64,000 bases of DNA from NCBI GenBank assembly GCA_964023275.1, contig OZ029916.1, forward strand, positions 11,090,607-11,154,606, read 5' to 3'. Of this stretch, positions 58,867-64,000 are shown one piece after another (the first letter of the stretch is position 1; the number at the start of each line of letters is the position of its first letter). Source of the DNA: Norana najaformis (Eukaryota; Annelida; Clitellata; Crassiclitellata; Hormogastridae). The notes beneath the pieces were generated by a model. The model was given only the letters and a program-made list of their open reading frames with translations. It did no database searches and had not been told where the DNA came from. The position numbers and the translations under genes were made by a program.

Positions 58867-61800
58867 GTAAGCTGTCTAGTAATTATCCGATACTGGTTTG
58901 TTCTCTAGTTGATGAGTGATAATAAAGGCTTTGTCAATATGATAGTGATAAACTAAAATTGCCCTTTTGCAACGCTTATTTTTTTTGTCATTGATAATGA
59001 TTGGTAACGGGAAGTGAGGAAATTCTCGAGAAACGGCCGCTTGCGTCGGCCTATTTTTAAACAATGTGGCCGCCCCAAATTGCGATAGAAAATAGAAACG
59101 AGAGATCATTTTATCTGTTTTGTAGAAGCAGAAGAGTTATGCGTCAAATAAAGAAGACATTTTCATTCTGTTTTCCTTGTGGTGATTAAGAAAACTAACA
59201 TAAACTGGAAGAATTTTAGGTTAGATTGGCAATGTTTGCCATACATTGAGTATATGTGTGCATGCAACAGTAATCAATTACTTAATTCTATTGTGGCAAT
59301 TAAAATCATAATTCATAGAAAATTGGCAGATCGTTTCCGGAGGATAGGAATAGATTGTATAAGATGACCGGTGTAAGATGACCCCTTATTTTTCAACCTT
59401 GTAGAGGTGAAAAGCCTATGACTCACATATACCATATTTTATGGACTGTAAATTGCTCCTTACTATTAGGTGAAGTGCTGCAAAACCTTTTGTTTGCAAA
59501 CCAGCAGATTTAATCAAAACTTTCAAAATAAGAACTATCATCATCATCAAAGAGTAAATCAAATGTCTCCAGGTAATTATGAGTCATCCACATAAATGTC
59601 AAGTTTCTTTTTCATCGTAATTGATTTCTGAGTCCTCTGTATGAGATGAAATTCGTAGATATGTTGTCTTACAAACTGTCCATGGCATTACTTTCTCTGG
59701 GCAAATTGAGCTTCACCTATTCACAAACCAAAGGCAAATCAAGTTTCTTCACATTTCTGCCTTTGGTTAACATTGCTATGCTCAATATCAAAATTTACAG
59801 ACACATTAGTTAAACAGCTTGTTCAGACAGACGTCCAAATGTTGTAGCACAGAAGTTAACCCACCATGGATTGCACTCGTGTTTCTGTGTGAATTATTGA
59901 CCTTTGATTTAACGTGATCGGTTACACATGCCCATGTCCCACCCTAGCAGGCCGCATTTCTTGAGCAATGCATCTGACCATGTGTTCCACACACTTCCCA
60001 ACCAGTTGTTTGTTCCACCTTCGTCCATCTAACCTTTGGGATGAGCTTTAACAATGATGTCTTTTGGAAGCATCATTTCTTCGGCATAGTCTTTAACTTA
60101 AAAATAATAATTGGTCTAAGTTTCGTCCTATCTACTAAACAGCTAAGGACCACAGTGAAATGCTTTTATTCATGACCAGTAGTTTTGAAAGACCATTGCT
60201 TTCTTCTACAGCATTTACTGTCTGATTTCCAGGCATGGCAAATGCACTGTAAAACCAAAAGATCTAGCCTTGCATGGAGAAAGCGCGATGCCCAGTTCAA
60301 AAGGAACAATAAATAAAAACTGATGTTTGATGATGGATGGCCACATGGTTTAGTGTAGGACAATCTTAAGCAAATATTTATTTCATTTTGTTAAAAATTA
60401 ATTCTTTATAATATCGTCTACTTTATAACATTATATATGACCGTCACTGCCGATGTGTCATGCAACATCACATACACGCTTCATGTGATCTCTGATGGGT
60501 GTTGATGTCCTCCCATGCATGTGTCATGTGATCTCTGGAGGCTATATCTTATAGTCTTGGCTTGACCCTCTTATAAGATGACCCCCAAAATTTGAACTTT
60601 CAAAATTGTCCAGAATTTTTCTACTTGTATGTGATTATCTAAGACAGTTTGTATTGGAATGATGCTGACATTAGTTGGAAAATGCCTGAGCTCACAAGTT
60701 GTCACAGACAGGAAAACGTGATTATGAAATTCAGCTGACTATAGAATCTACTAAAAACTGAAACAAATGTGTGTGCTGAGAACGTAACTGTTTTGCTGTT
60801 GGGACTTTTGTTTTGTGACCTTATTAGCTCAAAGTATGTGAACTTATAAGGGTATAAGTATGATAACTAGCCAGATGAAGCAGTCACAGCACATGATTCT
60901 TTCTGTCACGTTTGGTTTGCAAGCACTATTAGTAGCTTTCTTGAAGGTGTGTTCTGTAATGTGCTGAATAGAATAAGGCTTGAAAAAATGGTTACAATAA
61001 TTGACTGGTATTTTCCAGTTTCTTATTTCTGAGCACTACTATTCCTAATTGTCTGTGGCTCAAAGAATTTTTAAATGGTCTTATTGTGGCTGTTAACAGC
61101 CAATTAAAACCTCATCACAGTGAGAGTCAGTGACACCCCAAAGACTATGGCTCACTACTGCTGAACCAAACCAGTGATTGCAATTTGCAGTCAGTTTAGA
61201 ACTCCAGATTCTACATTGTCCAAATGGGTCAGGTTTTGGGGACCAGTGAACAATGGCCTGTTTGTGCACTCCTTCGATGGGGTGGATGAACTTCGGCAGT
61301 GAACATAGTCTGACTGCCATCCTAACTGCCCAGATTCTATTTAAGCAAACTGAGACTATTTAGAAATGTCATTGAAGATGCGCAATGAACTTATGAACAC
61401 AAAATTATTTAGCATACACAGCAGAAAAGGCTAGATGTACACTTCATGGCTTGTGATTTATTAGCAATAACTTCATAATTTATTAAGCAGTTTTGTCTCA
61501 GCTTCACATACATAGTGCATTCAGTACATTGCTTTACCATACATCGCTTTATCTGTAGCTGGTTACAGTCAGTCTTGTTTTTGTTAACATGTACTTTACT
61601 GGCCTAATTTTGTTTTAGGTATTACTGTGACTATTGCGATACGTACCTCACACATGATTCAGTAAGTTTGCTTAGATGCATGGTACCAGGTTTAAAACTG
61701 GATGCTGTTTTTCATAACATCACACATGGCTTGTGTCTCATTAAATTTTGAACTTTTGCATTATTGGGAGTATCGAATCTACGAACATGCTTCAGTCATA

Positions 61801-63346
61801 AGTTACAGCTTTTCCGTTACTGACCAGTCTGACTGAAGTGTACATATATGTGAGCAGATCTTACAAAATGTATCACTTGTTAAAAATATTATAAAGGATA
61901 AAATTACTTTAGAAGATGATTTTCTCAAAACTTTTTTTTTTGTCTTTTTGTTACTTTTTCCATCTGTGTACATTGATTTTCTAAAATGCATAATATTTCA
62001 AGTCCTTTTTAAAATTAAATTTAACAAAAGTTGTAGAATACTGGAATGATTATTTTGAAAAATACCTAGTTTTCATTTATCTACAAGCTTGTGTAAACTG
62101 CCATCTGGAAAATAAAGTGTTAATATGATATGCTGTTTGTAAAGAAGAATGATCAGTCCTTTAAATTATTATTAAAATTCTGCAACCTGACATATACCCA
62201 TAAAATTAGTTTCGCTGAGAGATACTGTTGAGGACAGACTAAGCAAATTTAAATATGATGCCAGGATATGGCCTTCACATCATTAAATCTTAAAACTTTA
62301 AGTCAGCTTTTAGATCATGCATAGCTGGCATATTTTCATCATATTTTTACTAAACTCATGAGAAAACATGACTTCTTTTCAAGTTTTTTGTTATTTTTGT
62401 GCAATTTATAACAAAAATTATTACTTTAAACTGAAAGTTTGTATTAAACATTAGGCTTGTGTAGAATATAACTCTTGGTTGCTTAGGCCAGACTGAAGTT
62501 TTGTGAAAAATTTCAGGTAGCTTGTTTTTCGATACTTTCTGTCACATCATATATATGTTTGCAAAATTTGTTTGTCTTTGCAACCATTTTGACTATCTCT
62601 TAAGCTGTGGCTATTTTTAAAGAGATTGAATGTAGTAATACAGCTGTACTAATATCTCAGTGTATTTCATTGTGGCTTAATTAAGACTCCTATTGTAAGA
62701 GCCAGTCACATGTACATGCATGACTTGCTTGGGAGGTACCTAAACACTGCACCCTCGCTACAACACAGAATTTGGGATCCACATCAAGTACCACATTATG
62801 GCAACAGCTGCGTTAAACTGAAATGGTGTTTTGTGACCAAAATTTAAGTAACTGATTATGTAGCAGTGTATTTGCAGGTTATATTGGGTTTATGAGAGCA
62901 TTAGAACGTGGTATTGTCATGAAAAACGAGTCTTCAAGCTACTCATCATGGGTGTCATTGGACTTTGCCCCTTTTTTAACATGCTTCGAACGAACGAAAT
63001 TATAACATGAATTCTGATAAAACACTTTCAGGACTTGGGTTCCAAAATTAGTTCAGCCACAGAAAATAACCTCAATATAACATGGTCTCATTATTAGGCA
63101 GTTCTTGGTATGGCTGCCAAGGGCAGTGCTATAATGATTTTCTGGTCGACTTTGTAGACGCATTGTGCCAACATCTGCTTTTCATCGCTAATGGTTCCAG
63201 TAAAACCTGGCTTAAGATATTGCTTATTGTGTTCCAGCCCTCAGTACGAAAAACTCATTGTGGTGGTCGGAAACACAAGGAAAATGTGTGCACGTATTAT
63301 CAAAAATGGCTTGAAGATCAAGTGCAGAAACTGGTCGATGATACAA
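58859..63346 (+). CDS. SNRPC: U1 small nuclear ribonucleoprotein C, exons 1-3 (partial)
   Basis: Three exons (58859-58866, 61619-61661, 63238-63346) join to give 53 residues: [34 protein letters not shown], then [17 protein letters not shown]. This is the U1-C zinc finger with Cys6, Cys9, His24 and His30 at the family positions, followed by its helix. U1-C is a core protein of U1 snRNP and stabilises pairing of U1 snRNA with the 5' splice site in the nucleus. The Pro/Met-rich remainder is expected beyond 64000; exon 3 ends in phase 1. The identity is essentially certain. Position 35 is Cys where vertebrates have Lys. Confidence 0.95.
58867..61618 (+). other. SNRPC intron 1 with pogo/Tigger-type transposon
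   Basis: The first part (58970-59110) is CpG-rich with GGAAGTG and GTGGCCGCC words; the transposon remnant lies at 59357-60610. 60611-61618 shows nothing recognised. Confidence 0.6.
59357..60610 (-). mobile_element. pogo/Tigger-type DNA transposon remnant
   Basis: Minus strand in shifted frames: [20 protein letters not shown] (about 60190-60110), [35 protein letters not shown] (about 60060-60000) and [18 protein letters not shown] (about 59870-59820). These are the DDE domain blocks of pogo/Tigger transposases (GTKLPPxxIFK, GWMxxxxxxxW, PGGxTxxLQPLDV). Stops and frameshifts are numerous. TAAGATGACCCC occurs at both edges (59370, 60574) but in the same orientation, so true terminal inverted repeats are not proven. 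Confidence 0.75.
61619..61661 (+). CDS. SNRPC: SNRPC exon 2: zinc finger first half
   Basis: Acceptor TTGTTTTAG, donor GTAAGT. Encodes [14 protein letters not shown]. Confidence 0.95.
61662..63237 (+). other. SNRPC intron 2
   Basis: A+T-rich; no element recognised. Confidence 0.5.
63238..63346 (+). CDS. SNRPC: SNRPC exon 3: zinc finger second half
   Basis: Acceptor GTTCCAG, donor GTAAGA, phase 1 end. Encodes [17 protein letters not shown] and the following helix. Confidence 0.95.
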
Positions 63347-64000
63347 GTAAGATCTATGATTAGATGTCTTAATATTTTGCTTTCGAGAGCCTTTCATACA
63401 GCAATGTAAACTGTTACAAAAAACTTTGGATTGTCATCTCTCACATTTTATTACTCTGTCAAGTCAACTAAAGTTGTAGGAATTTCATTCTTGGCTTATA
63501 TCAAGTTGCATCTTCTTACATCTGTTTGATTTGTTTTAGTGCCTTTGAGGCGTTCTTTTTGGTGCTGTATAAATGTTCAGTTAAGTATGTGCAGTTAGGA
63601 AAAATGTAGAAGAAAACTACACTGACAACTTGATTAATATTTTCCTATTTCTTCTTTCTTTGTGCCCACTCATTGTATGAGCATGGGCCCATGATCACAT
63701 TCAGCCATGCAACATTCTCAATCCAAGATTTCATTCTTAATAGCCACGATGGTCCCCACTGAAGTTCAAACGTTAGCTGTTTAAAGTCAAATATATGTGT
63801 TTGATTCCAATTATATAGTTGATTCCAGTTATATAGTTGTTGCATTTGCAATATCTGCAAGTGACAATTGTGATGAATATAGGATTTCTGGCAAAAAGAT
63901 TTCAGTATTCAGTGAGGTGTTGCACACTGACCCTGCTGAATATCCTACTGGAGATGATTACATAGGCGTATATAATAATTAATATTGTGCTGATATTTGA
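63347..64000 (+). other. Start of SNRPC intron 3
   Basis: No further SNRPC exon seen; the Pro-rich part must lie to the right of the window. Confidence 0.5.

Noticed and set aside
63082-63237. In-frame extension upstream of SNRPC exon 3
   Set aside because: Intron sequence that happens to be open; the conserved protein requires exon 2 joined at 63238.

Overview
This is a eukaryotic, almost certainly invertebrate-animal, A+T-rich window: genes are split by canonical GT-AG introns of kilobase size, and intergenic and intronic DNA is crowded with CR1/L2-type and RTE-type LINEs, tRNA-derived SINEs, hAT- and pogo/Tigger-like DNA transposon remnants and LTR-retroelement fossils. A short TTAGGG-type tract and the repeat mix fit a lophotrochozoan (perhaps a mollusc) best, but the species cannot be fixed from the sequence alone.

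Three host genes are supported, all on the + strand. (1) 8727-10571: the last two exons of a single-pass membrane protein whose extracellular part is not visible here; its ~370-residue cytoplasmic tail is full of tyrosine motifs, including two strict ITIM-type hexamers and a five-fold tandem repeat. (2) 29221-53364: a complete synaptotagmin-like protein (Slp/Sytl, bitesize-type) in twelve exons whose phases all join, giving 1560 codons: Rab-binding domain with FYVE-type zinc finger, a linker of more than 1000 residues (one exon alone gives ~829), then C2A and C2B. A second copy of the start of its last exon, with its splice acceptor, lies 2.4 kb downstream and would end in a stop. (3) 58859-63346: the first three coding exons of U1 snRNP protein C (SNRPC), running off the right edge.

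Layout: 1-8690 is a graveyard of LINE fragments, one tRNA-Asp-like SINE and tandem repeats; 8727-10800 receptor tail gene; 10800-29200 intergenic, with at least eight LINE pieces, a 19-bp minisatellite grown inside a LINE, hAT ends and Ty3/gypsy-like fossils; 29221-53364 the Sytl gene, whose introns hold a LINE inside a Tigger-like remnant, a fossil of an uncharacterised mobile-gene family (40.1-43.6 kb), a (TA)n tract, SINEs and an unidentified 162-codon antisense ORF; 53365-58858 intergenic, with the duplicated exon, clustered CRE and AP-1-like sites and two LINE pieces; 58859-64000 SNRPC, with a pogo/Tigger-type transposon in intron 1.

The three genes have no obvious shared pathway: signalling receptor, Rab-effector in vesicle docking, and spliceosome component. 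The less expected signals are the ITIM-rich tail, the duplicated terminal exon of Sytl, the two-part mobile-gene fossil and the unidentified antisense ORF at 49.3-49.7 kb.
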